The notes: generated from the letters alone by a model not told the origin. Shown: positions 28,954-37,016, counted from the stretch's first letter. The stretch: 64,000 bases of DNA from Streptomyces olivaceoviridis (GCF_014650115.1 NZ_BMUI01000013.1:62001-126000); one strand, 5' to 3'. Translations and numbers: made by a program.

Positions 28954-30767
28954 GACTGCGTTCCTTCCGTGCTGCCGTTCCGGGCGGCGGCGGGCGCGTC
29001 CGGTACGGGAGGCGCTGGAGACGGGCCGGCCAGCCAGGAGTCACTGAGCACGGCGAAAGCGGGCGACGGGGCGCCGGACAGCCGCCGTCGCAGGTCGGCG
29101 AGGCGGTGCCGGGCCGAGGTGCAGTAGACGTCGGCCAGGTCCTGCCCACCGTCGTCTCCCCGCTCGGTCATGGCCGAGGCGCGGGCCAGGACGAGGGACA
29201 TGGTGAGCAGTTCCCTCGCGAGCCTGGTCAACTGGATGAGGGTGCGTTCCTTCTCGAGGAGATCGGAACGGACCGGGTGCGCGCGGGCCAGACCGGAGCA
29301 GGTGCGCCCGAACTCGTGGACCGCGGCGGCGACGGCGGCGAGGTGGGCGAGATTGCGGTCGTTCAGGGCGGCGGCACCGGTACCGGGGTCGGCTGGATCC
29401 GTCCCGGCCCGCTCGGTCGCATCCGGCTCGGGATAGTAGTAGGAGAGGATGTAGCGCTGCGCGATCCAGTTGTCGATCTGGAAATTGACCCCGCCGCTTA
29501 TACGGAAGTTGCGCACGTCCCGCATGAGCCGTTCGACCGGTACCGCGGGTGCACCCCGCCGCGCCTTGCTCTCGGCTGTCTCGTACCCCTCGGCTCCCAT
29601 CAGCGACATCGTCCGGTCCACCAGGGCCCAGCCGAGTTCGGAGGTGATGCTTTTGATGGCGTTCCGTTCGAACTGAAGGTTGATCTTTCCGCCCTGATCC
29701 TCAGGGATCAGGCACCATTGGGTGACCGTCTCGATGGCGAAGGTGTCGGCGAGCGACTCAGCCACCTGGTGTCTGATCTCGTCGTACTGTCCCAGGGGCC
29801 GTCCGTCGACCGTCCGCCGTACGGCGAACTCCCGGATCCACCGAACACAGAGCCTGGCTGCCGCGAGCGAGGGAGCCGCGATGAGGTGCAACCTTCCCCG
29901 TTTGACCAGAGCCGACGATGTGGCCGTCATCCTCACCTGATGCTCGGTGTCCGGTTCGACGAGCATCTGGCCGGCGGGTACGACCACGTCGTCAAGCCGC
30001 AGATGGCCGTTGGGGAACCCCTTCACACCCATGTACTCGTGCAGTTGCCCCACCGTCACTCCGGGGCTGTCGGTGCGCAGAAAGAACTCCCGTATCCGGG
30101 CGTCCGCGCCATCGCCCACCGTGGCCGTCACGCCCACCAGGCCGGCGACGGGTGCGTGCCCGGCGAAGACCTTCTCCCCATTGATCCGGTAGGCGTCCGC
30201 TCCGGGAACGGCCGTGGCGGTGGTGGTCCTGCCCCGGTTCGCCGCGCCGGCGGGTTCCGTGTCCGCGCTGGCCGACAGGCCGTTGTCCAGTACGTGCCGC
30301 CGCAGGAGGTCGTGCAAGGGGCCCTCGGGTACTAGGGGCAGGAAGGCGGCCGAGCCGAGCGTGTTCTCGATCGCGAGGGACATGGCCACGGGTACGCACC
30401 AGCGGGCCGCCGCCTCCATGACCCGGAAGGTGTTGTAGTGGGACAGCCCGTGGCCACCGAGTCCGGAGTCCAGTTGCAGTTTGAAGTACCCTCGGCCGGC
30501 CATCTCCTCGAGGAACCCGTCGGGCAGGCTCTTGTCGAGGTCGACGGCATCGGGGTCGACCCGCTCGTGGAGCAGGTCCGTCATCTCCTCGATGAACGCG
30601 TCGCCGGCTTCCGCGTCCTGCCTGCTCTGCTCGGGGAAGTCACGGATCAGGTCCCACCGGAACCGGCCTTGGTAGAGCTCCTCCAGGAAGCTCTCCCGGT
30701 CCGGATCGCTGTCGGAGTTGCGGGTGGCCGTTGCCATGGCGGCGGCTTCCTTTCCCTGGTTCGTCAC
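28950..30767 (-). CDS. Acyl-CoA-dehydrogenase-like flavoprotein of the NRPS operon
   Basis: A 605-residue protein of the acyl-CoA dehydrogenase fold. It has a helical N-terminal domain, the middle beta domain with LSASADTEPAGAANRG, INGEKVFAGHAP and YMGVKGFPNGHLRLDDVVVP, then the FAD-binding helical domain with RRTVDGRPLGQYDEIRHQVAE and LMRDVRNFRISGGVN. A further C-terminal helical extension of about 140 residues is present. In medium-chain enzymes the last motif holds the catalytic Glu (YEGT); here it reads SGGV. In this setting it may oxidise a PCP-bound aminoacyl group; that is inference. I chose the GTG at 30767, with GGAG 5 nt upstream and GTGA overlap with the preceding stop; an ATG at 30737 is the alternative. 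Confidence 0.85.
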   Translation of the reverse strand: MTNQGKEAAAMATATRNSDSDPDRESFLEELYQGRFRWDLIRDFPEQSRQDAEAGDAFIEEMTDLLHERVDPDAVDLDKSLPDGFLEEMAGRGYFKLQLDSGLGGHGLSHYNTFRVMEAAARWCVPVAMSLAIENTLGSAAFLPLVPEGPLHDLLRRHVLDNGLSASADTEPAGAANRGRTTTATAVPGADAYRINGEKVFAGHAPVAGLVGVTATVGDGADARIREFFLRTDSPGVTVGQLHEYMGVKGFPNGHLRLDDVVVPAGQMLVEPDTEHQVRMTATSSALVKRGRLHLIAAPSLAAARLCVRWIREFAVRRTVDGRPLGQYDEIRHQVAESLADTFAIETVTQWCLIPEDQGGKINLQFERNAIKSITSELGWALVDRTMSLMGAEGYETAESKARRGAPAVPVERLMRDVRNFRISGGVNFQIDNWIAQRYILSYYYPEPDATERAGTDPADPGTGAAALNDRNLAHLAAVAAAVHEFGRTCSGLARAHPVRSDLLEKERTLIQLTRLARELLTMSLVLARASAMTERGDDGGQDLADVYCTSARHRLADLRRRLSGAPSPAFAVLSDSWLAGPSPAPPVPDAPAAARNGSTEGTQS

Positions 30768-32302
30768 GACGTCTCCGCGAGCGCTCGCCGGTCGGTCTTG
30801 CCCGACGGGGTGAGCGGCAGTGCCTCCAGCCGGAGGAAGCGGCTGGGCACCATGTGCCGGGGCAGCAGGGCCTTGGCCCGGTCCGCGAGTTCGGGCAGGT
30901 CGCATCCGGTGTCCGAGGCGTAGTACGCGGCGAGGATGTCTCCGCCGATCCTGCTGCGGACCCGGACCACCGCGAGATCGCGGACTTCGGGCACCTGCCG
31001 CAGCACCGCTTCGATCTCACCGGGCTCGATACGGAAACCGTTCAGCTTCACCTGGTCGTCGGCCCGGCCCGCGTAACAGAAGGCACCGCCGGCGGCCCTG
31101 ACCGCCAGATCACCGCTGCGGTAACAGCGGACGGCGGCGCCGCCGTCGATGTCCAGCAGGCGGAATCGTTCCGCGGTGAGTTCGGGCCGGTTGGCGTAGC
31201 CGACCGCGAGCCCCTCGCCGGAGACCCAGATCTCCCCCGTCCCGCCGCTCTCCACCGGCCGGCCGTGCTCGTCGAGGACGTGGTAGTCCCAGCCGTTCAG
31301 CGGAGTGCCGAGATCGGTGGCGAACTCGCGGTCGTCCGTCGTGGCGTCCAGTTCCTCTGCGGACAGCTCCCGGGTGCTCACGAACACCGTGGCCTCCGTG
31401 AGGCCGTAGGTGTTGACGAAGGCGCAGTCCGCGCTGACCGATCGCCGCCAGGAGCGGATGTCCGCCACGTCGACGGCCTCGCCTCCGAAGACGATCCGCC
31501 GTACGGTGACCGGCGGCTCCGCTGACTCCCGGGCGGCGGCGGTCAGATAGCGGAACACCGAGGGCACGACGTTCAGCACCGTCACCCGCTCGCGCACCAG
31601 CAGTTCGGCAGCGGCTCGGGGGGAGAGCGCCGTCTCCGCGGGCACCACCACGAGGGTCGCGCCGACGGTGAGCGCGCCCCACATCTCCCACACGGAGAAG
31701 TCGAAGGAGGCGGAGTGGAAGAGCGTCCACACGTCGCGGTCCGTGAAGTCGTACCGCCGGCACATGGCGTCCACCATCGCCACGACACCGCGCCGGCGGA
31801 TCTCGACGCCCTTGGGGCGGCCCGTCGACCCCGATGTGTAGATGACGTACGCCACCGCGTCGGGATCGGTGTCGGCGCCCGGCTGCGGGGGCACCCGGTG
31901 CGACCAGTCGACCTGGTCCAGACGCAGCGGGTCCTCGACGGCGAACTCCTCCGGTACCGCCCGGTCGGACAGCACCAAGGACAGTCCGCTGTCAGCCGCC
32001 ATGAAGCTCACCCGTTCGGCCGGATAGGCCGGATCGAGCGGTACGTAGGCGTGACCGGCCGCGGTCACCGCCAGGACGGCCGTGAGGAGGTCCACGGTGC
32101 GGCCCAGGAAGAGTCCTATGCGCGCGCCGGGTTGCGGGCAGCGCTCACGGAGAGCGGCGGAGAGCACGTCGACCCGCTGCGACAACTCCCGGTAGGTCAG
32201 GGCCGTACGGTCGTCGCGGACCGCCGTCTTGTCGGCGTGCGCTGCCGCCTGGCGGGAGAAGAGGCGATACATCACGGATGCGCCCGGCTGGGGAGTGGAC
32301 AT
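30764..32302 (-). CDS. Free-standing adenylation enzyme, first gene of the NRPS operon
   Basis: A 512-residue stand-alone A domain with no carrier attached. Motifs: LTYRELS, GHAYVPLDPAYP, YTSGSTGRPKG, FDFSVWEMWGAL, TYGLTEATV, YRSGDLA, GRADDQVKLNGFRIEPGEI and the active lysine in TPSGKTDRRAL. It activates an amino acid as the AMP ester and must pass it to a carrier in trans; PCP1 of the next-but-one gene lacks a cis A domain and is the obvious receiver. Pocket residues I extract, D-F-W-N-V-G-T-V-F-K, share 7 of 10 with a threonine code, a weak prediction. The ATG follows GAGGTGA at about 9 nt. Confidence 0.92.
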   Translation of the reverse strand: MSTPQPGASVMYRLFSRQAAAHADKTAVRDDRTALTYRELSQRVDVLSAALRERCPQPGARIGLFLGRTVDLLTAVLAVTAAGHAYVPLDPAYPAERVSFMAADSGLSLVLSDRAVPEEFAVEDPLRLDQVDWSHRVPPQPGADTDPDAVAYVIYTSGSTGRPKGVEIRRRGVVAMVDAMCRRYDFTDRDVWTLFHSASFDFSVWEMWGALTVGATLVVVPAETALSPRAAAELLVRERVTVLNVVPSVFRYLTAAARESAEPPVTVRRIVFGGEAVDVADIRSWRRSVSADCAFVNTYGLTEATVFVSTRELSAEELDATTDDREFATDLGTPLNGWDYHVLDEHGRPVESGGTGEIWVSGEGLAVGYANRPELTAERFRLLDIDGGAAVRCYRSGDLAVRAAGGAFCYAGRADDQVKLNGFRIEPGEIEAVLRQVPEVRDLAVVRVRSRIGGDILAAYYASDTGCDLPELADRAKALLPRHMVPSRFLRLEALPLTPSGKTDRRALAETS

Positions 32303-32314
32303 GAGTCGGTGTCA

Positions 32315-32333
32315 CCTCAATAGACTTGTTAGG
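32315..32333 (-). promoter_or_regulatory. Inverted repeat at the NRPS operon start
   Basis: CCTCAATAGACTTGTTAGG is an imperfect palindrome (CCTnA...TnAGG, with inner CAA-n5-TTG) in an AT-rich patch, 13 nt before the operon's first ATG and overlapping its ribosome site. It could be an operator of a TetR/MarR-type repressor; no regulator gene is inside the operon. Confidence 0.35.
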
Positions 32334-32489
32334 TAGAATCTGGCTCTGATGGCCATGGCACACCGGCGCGTGCCATCTTCAGCCGACCGGCGCCCGGCAG
32401 GGCGGAGCCCCCGAGCCTCGGCTGCGAGCAGGGCGGCGCGGTCGGGGACAGGCGGGCATGGGGCGGCGCCCGGCGGCGCGGCCCGTCGC

Positions 32490-32873
32490 GGACCTTGACC
32501 GGGGCGAGCATGAGGTTCTGCATCACCGTCAGGTGGGCGAAGAGGTTGAAGGACTGGAAGACCATGCCGACCTCCGCTCGGAGCCGGCTGAGTTCCCGTC
32601 CCTCGGCGGGCAGGGGCACTCCGTCGAGGGTGACGGTGCCCACGGTCGCGGACTCCAGCCGGTTGACGCAGCGGCACAGCGTCGACTTGCCGGAGCCGGA
32701 CGGCCCGGTGATCGCCACCATTTCGCCGGCGGCGACGTCGAGGTCGACGCCGTGCAGCACTTGGGTGGCGCCGTAGTACTTGTCGAGACCCCTGATGCGC
32801 ACGAGCGGTGGGGCGCCTCGGCCGAGTCGGCTTCGCGGTCCGTGCCGATCTGCACCGTACTGGTACTGGTCAC
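32490..32873 (-). pseudogene. Amino-acid ABC transporter ATPase, frameshifted N-terminal half (GluA-like)
   Basis: The GTG at 32873 has AGGAG upstream and starts MTSTSTVQIG...AEAP. One base is wrong near 32815, and the frame then continues VRIRGLDKYYG, Walker A GPSGSGKST, LCRCVNRLE and the Q-loop GMVFQSFNLFAHLTVMQN. Homology ends after APVKVR (about 32490), so the signature LSGGQ and Walker B are missing. This is the front half of a polar amino acid/glutamate uptake ATPase. No permease or binding protein is nearby. Confidence 0.8.
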
Positions 32874-33112
32874 GAGAACTCCTGCGGGAGGGCGGGGAGT
32901 GGAGGACGAACGGTTCGCTCCGTGCGTCTAATCGAAGGATCGGTCCGGGCCGTGCCGGACCCGTGTGCTGCGGGGTGCGTCCTCACTTGCTCGGAATCGA
33001 TCCTGGCAGGAGTCGCACCGCCTCTCACGCCTTCACGGTGGATCAGTGCACTGCGAAATAGCAGCAGTGCCCTGGTGGACTATTGGGCTCTCCTGCTTGA
33101 TGTGTGGGTCAT

Positions 33113-34063
33113 GCTGAGCTTGTTCTCCCCGGCGTGACGAACTGTTCGAACTAGCCGACGCGCTGTTGTGCGTCCGCGGGCCGGTCACCTCGCCGGTGGA
33201 CCTCACGATGGTGCCCGAGCACCGGCGTGGGCACGGCGCGTTGTACGGAGCTCTCAACCGGGGCCGGATCGACGTCGAGAGGCTGCGGACCTTGCTCGCC
33301 GGGCTGCCGTTGCCCCGGTTCGAGGGCGGCCACCTGGTGCTGGCGGTCGACGTGTCGCCGTGGCTGCGCTCGGACGTGCCGTGCTCGGCAGACCGGCTGT
33401 TCTGCCACGTCTACGGCCGGGCGAAGTCCGCCTCCCAGTTCATCCCGGGCTGGCCGTACTCCTTCGTCGCCGTCCTCGAACCGGGAGCCACCTCGTGGAC
33501 ATCGATCCTGGACGTGGTCCGGCTGGGACCCGGAGATGATGCGACCGCCGTCACCGCCGCCCAACTCCGAGCGGTGGCCGAGCCGCTCATCTCAGCCGGC
33601 CAGTGGACACCCGGCGACCCGGACATCACGATCGTCATGGACGCGGGTTACGACGTCACCCGCCTGGCCTGGGTTCTGCGGAATCTTCCTGTCGAGTTGG
33701 TCGGGCGAATCCGCAGCGACCGGGTGATGCGGCTGCCGAAGCCCTCGCCCAAGGAGTACGCCCTGGCCTATCCCCAGGGCGGCCGGCAGCCGAAGCACGG
33801 CAAGGAGTTCCGCTTCGCCAAACCCGAGACCTGGCCCGAGGCGGCGATCACCACCGTCACCGACACCACCAACTACGGCAAGGCCGAAGCCCAGGCGTGG
33901 GACCGAGTCCACCCGAGGCTGACCCACCGCTCGGCCTGGCTGGAGCACGACGGTGAACTCCCCGTCGTCGAGGGCACCTTGGGAGGCACCGCCGGTATGG
34001 CTGTGGTCCTCTAGGACCGACGCCGCCCCGGCAGACGTGGACCTGTGGTGGCAGGTGTTCCTC
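33113..34063 (+). pseudogene. Truncated DDE transposase (actinomycete NF041680-like) remnant
   Basis: The main frame reads DELFELADALLCVRGPVTSPV, EHRRGHGALYGALNRGRID, LVLAVDVSPWLRSDV, FCHVYGR, then MDAGYDVTRLAWVLRN and RIRSDRVMRLP, which I recognise as a putative DDE transposase common in Streptomyces. The start is missing (a stop lies just upstream). Near 33990 the frame shifts, and homology continues briefly (LWSSRTDAAPADVDLWWQVFLR) before ending at about 34063, next to the IS5-type element. It is therefore damaged at both ends. Confidence 0.75.
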
Positions 34064-34209
34064 AGAAACCGTTGCTCTATCGATCTTGGTGAGCGTGAGT
34101 TCGAAATCGTCGACTCGGTCGGGTGATCTTCTGGCTGTCCGGGCATGAGAGCGGGGCCTCCCGCACAGCTCGTGGGTGTCGAATCCAACCGAGCAATAGG
34201 AGGCCCCTG

Positions 34210-35118
34210 GTGCTGCATTCTTCCGTGCCGGCGCTGATGTCGTCCAACTCGGCGTACCTGTCGTGTGATTGTCTCGCTCACCGGTTCGGGAACGCCGGGG
34301 ATCGGCCGTACAGGCGACCGAGGTATCCGTCCGACATGAGCGACGCGGAGTGGGCGGTCGTAGGTGACGCAATGCCGGTCCCCGGCTGGTTGGAGGGCCG
34401 CGGTGGGCAGCCGGAGAGCTATTGCCACCGGCAGATGGTCGACGCGGTGCGCTACCTGGTCGCGGGCGGCATCACCTGGCGGGCGATGCCCGCGGACTTC
34501 CCCGCGTGGGATCGCGCCTACGCCTTCTTCCGGCGCTGGCGGGACGAGGGCCTGGCCGCCGAGTTCCACGACCGGCTGCGTGACCGGGTCCGCATGGCTG
34601 CGGGCCGGGATCCGGAGCCGACGGCGGCCGTCATCGACGCTCGGTCGGTGAGGGAAGCCGCGTCGGTGCCGGCCGCGACCAGGGGCTTCGACGGCGGAAA
34701 GAAGGTCAACGGCCGCAAGCGGCACATCGTGGTGGACACCCTCGGACTGTTGCTGGCCGTGATGGTGACCGCGGCCTCGGTCACCGACCGGGATGCGGGG
34801 CAGACCCTGCTGGTCCGGCTGCGTGAGCGGCACTGGCGCGTCACGCGGGTGTGGGCCGACGGAGGCCATACCGGGCGCCTGGTCGACTTCGCCCGCGGTG
34901 TCCTGCACGTCGCGCTGACGGTGGTCAGACGCAGCGACGACACCAGCGGCTTCACCGTGTTGCCGAAGAGGTGGCTGGTGGAGCGCACGTTCGCGTGGCT
35001 GATGCACTCACGCCGACTGGCCCGCGACTGCGAGACACGCACCGACACCTCGGAGGCGGTGATCCGGTGGTCGATGAGCATGGTCATGAGCCGCCGGCTC
35101 GTGCGACGGGCACGCTGA
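34210..35118 (+). CDS. IS5-family transposase, intact
   Basis: The 302-residue transposase has the N-terminal domain YPSDMSDAEWAVVGDAMP and a DDE core: AAVIDARSVREA (first Asp), KKVNGRKRHIVVDTLGLLL, RVWADGGHTG (second Asp) and LPKRWLVERTFAWL with the final Glu before SRRLARDCE. The start is GTG at 34210 with TAGGAGG 7 nt upstream. GGGGCCTCC and GGAGGCCCC around 34153-34207 form a stem in the leader that includes the ribosome site. The exact ends of the element were not resolved. It looks complete and potentially active, unlike the other transposases here. Confidence 0.9.
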   Translation: MLHSSVPALMSSNSAYLSCDCLAHRFGNAGDRPYRRPRYPSDMSDAEWAVVGDAMPVPGWLEGRGGQPESYCHRQMVDAVRYLVAGGITWRAMPADFPAWDRAYAFFRRWRDEGLAAEFHDRLRDRVRMAAGRDPEPTAAVIDARSVREAASVPAATRGFDGGKKVNGRKRHIVVDTLGLLLAVMVTAASVTDRDAGQTLLVRLRERHWRVTRVWADGGHTGRLVDFARGVLHVALTVVRRSDDTSGFTVLPKRWLVERTFAWLMHSRRLARDCETRTDTSEAVIRWSMSMVMSRRLVRRAR

Positions 35119-35581
35119 ACAGCCCCGGGCTTTCCTGCGCCAGCCAGCCCCGTGCGGCCAGGCGCTTCGCTTTCGACCGCACCCCTTCCACCTTCGCCGG
35201 GACCGGCTCCAGCCCGACAATCGCCGCGAGTTGCCGGCAGTCCATCGCCTCCCCGTGCGTCCCGGTCCCACCGGCCAGGACGTCCATGATCCGCTGGTAG
35301 CCCGGCGCGAGAACCGTCGGGGCGAGTCCTTCCTGCCAGTGCGGCACCACCGAACCGGGCACCGCCGCCGTGACCCGTACTGGCCGTTCGCGGGCCACCA
35401 CGACTGGCGGGACGGACTCACCACCGCGAAGCTCCGCCAGAACCTCGCCCACCGTCTCACGGGCGATCACGAACCGCTCCCACACGGCCTCGGCCTCCCG
35501 CAGCTCGGCCTGAGGAGCCTCCTCCACCCGCTGCCGAGCGGCGCGCTCACGCTCCTCCAGCAACCCCATCACCGACGACAT
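35084..35581 (-). CDS. Conserved hypothetical protein overlapping the IS5-type transposase
   Basis: A 165-residue protein that starts MSSVMGLLEERERAARQRVEE, an Ala/Glu-rich helical (probably coiled-coil) first half. The second half looks like a winged helix: QRIMDVLAGG, DCRQLAAIVGLEPVPAKVEGVRSKAKRLAARGWL and ESPGLFSV. I have seen such frames beside mobile elements in Streptomyces but know no function. The ATG has GGAGG 7 nt upstream. Its last 35 nt overlap the end of the transposase gene on the other strand, so either the element inserted into its 3' end or the two form a unit. Confidence 0.65.
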   Translation of the reverse strand: MSSVMGLLEERERAARQRVEEAPQAELREAEAVWERFVIARETVGEVLAELRGGESVPPVVVARERPVRVTAAVPGSVVPHWQEGLAPTVLAPGYQRIMDVLAGGTGTHGEAMDCRQLAAIVGLEPVPAKVEGVRSKAKRLAARGWLAQESPGLFSVPVARAGGS

Positions 35582-35958
35582 CCCGGCACCTCCACCGAAC
35601 AGACGACACGACACCTCGTCCCTGCCGCCGAAACACCGCACCTACACCTGACCAGCGGAGAGGCACCCGTCACTCTCGGAAAGACAACAGCTTCTGAGCG
35701 CCGCCGATCTGACCTGCGCTCGCACAAGCCCCCTCCGGCTCGGTCGGCGGGATCCGCAGGGCTGCGTCCTTGGATCCCCGCGGCCGGCCCATCTCGTCGA
35801 TCGGGCACTCGACGACCCGCCCGGTCATCCGATGCATCTCGGCCTTATTGCCGCAGTTCCAGGAACAGTTGTGAGGTATCTGTGACCAGCGAGGAGTAAA
35901 AGGCCCTCTGACCTGGGCTTTGACCTGATCACTAGAATTCGGTCCATCATAACGTCAC

Positions 35959-35984
35959 GTACATCCTGTACATTTTTTACAGGA
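35959..35984 (+). promoter_or_regulatory. Stacked inverted repeats upstream of the clpP-like gene
   Basis: GTACA-TCC-TGTAC (35959-35971) overlaps TCCTGTA-n7-TACAGGA (35964-35984). Both are perfect and share a TCCTGTAC arm, in an unusually AT-rich patch 42 nt before the ATG. This looks like a repressor operator. I see nothing else in the 375 nt between here and the upstream gene. Confidence 0.5.
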
Positions 35985-36025
35985 GCCGAGCCCATCGGGG
36001 CCTCGTCATGAGGAGGGGTACGTCC

Positions 36026-36661
36026 ATGTCCCGACCGTCCGCCCGTCATGTCCTGCCCGAGTTCACCGAGCGCACCGGGAGCGCAGTACGCACCCTCGAT
36101 CCGTACGCGAAGCTCTTCGAGGACCGGATCGTCTTCCTCGGCACGCCGGTCGACACCGCGGCGGCGAACGACGTGACGGCCCAGCTCATGTACCTGGAGC
36201 ACGCGGCGCCGGACCGGGACATCACGCTGTACGTCAACTCGCCGGGCGGCTCGTTCGACGCCATGGCGGCGATCTACGACGTGATGCAGTACGTCGGCTG
36301 CGACGTGGCGACCTACTGCCTGGGCCAGGCCTCCGCCTCGGCCGCGGTGCTGCTCGCGGCCGGCACCCCGGGCAAGAGGTTCACCCTGCCCGGCGCCCGC
36401 ATGGTGATCGAGCAGCCCGCGCTGCCCGAGCCGGTGCGCGGACAGCCCAGCGACCTGCTCATCCAGGCGGAGGAGTTGACCCGGATCCGCGCGACGCTCG
36501 CGGAGATGCTCGCGCGGCACACGGGGCGCACGGCCGGGCAGGTCCACGAGGACCTGGAGCGTGACCTGATCCTGGACGCCGCCGGGGCGGTCGCCTACGG
36601 TCTCGTGGACGGCATCGTGCCGAGCCGCCGGGACACGCCCGGCGCACCGGACGCGAGGTGA
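36026..36661 (+). CDS. ClpP-like serine protease subunit with altered active site
   Basis: A 211-residue member of the ClpP family: KLFEDRIVFLG, the beta strand VNSPGGSFDAMAAIYD, GQASASAAVLLAAGTPGKR, LPGARMVIEQPA, and LERDLILDAAGAVAYGLVDGIV. Active ClpP has GQAAS-x with the serine fifth and MIHQP with the histidine; here the fifth position is Ala (Ser at four and six) and the His is Glu, while the Asp in ERD remains. It may therefore be an inactive or regulatory ring partner. The ATG at 36026 follows AGGAGGGG; an upstream ATG at 36008 precedes that site. A small gene follows after 7 nt. No Clp ATPase is near. Confidence 0.85.
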   Translation: MSRPSARHVLPEFTERTGSAVRTLDPYAKLFEDRIVFLGTPVDTAAANDVTAQLMYLEHAAPDRDITLYVNSPGGSFDAMAAIYDVMQYVGCDVATYCLGQASASAAVLLAAGTPGKRFTLPGARMVIEQPALPEPVRGQPSDLLIQAEELTRIRATLAEMLARHTGRTAGQVHEDLERDLILDAAGAVAYGLVDGIVPSRRDTPGAPDAR

Positions 36662-36668
36662 GCCGCCC

Positions 36669-36974
36669 ATGCTGCCGGACCTCCCACCACTGCCCGCGCT
36701 GACCCGCGCCGAGGGTGAGTTGATCGACCGTTACCTGGAGGCCGTCGACCTGCTGGGTCGCATCAACCCGGCCCGGCCCGGGGACACCTACCGCGGGCTG
36801 CGCGCGGCCCAGGCCCTGGTGCGCAAGGCGGCAGAGCTGCGGGACGCGCTCGCGCTGATGCACCAACGGGGCGAGACGGAGCTGCACGGGGACACGCTGG
36901 CACGGGCGTTGCGGGTGCTGGACGGTGAGCGCCGGGCCGCTCGCGTCGCGCTCCCGCCGGACGGCGTCGGCTGA
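36669..36974 (+). CDS. Small hypothetical protein downstream of the ClpP-like gene
   Basis: A 101-residue, charged, mainly helical protein (LTRAEGELIDRYLEAVDLLGRI, RGLRAAQALVRKAAELRDALALM). It starts 7 nt after the ClpP-like stop with GAGGTGAG as ribosome site, and a strong terminator follows 43 nt downstream, so the two genes form a closed operon. I do not recognise it; an adaptor or partner role for the ClpP-like protein is only a guess from position. Confidence 0.7.
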   Translation: MLPDLPPLPALTRAEGELIDRYLEAVDLLGRINPARPGDTYRGLRAAQALVRKAAELRDALALMHQRGETELHGDTLARALRVLDGERRAARVALPPDGVG

Positions 36975-37016
36975 CGCGGACGCTCCGCCGGCTCGGCGGG
37001 CCCGCGCGTCGACACG

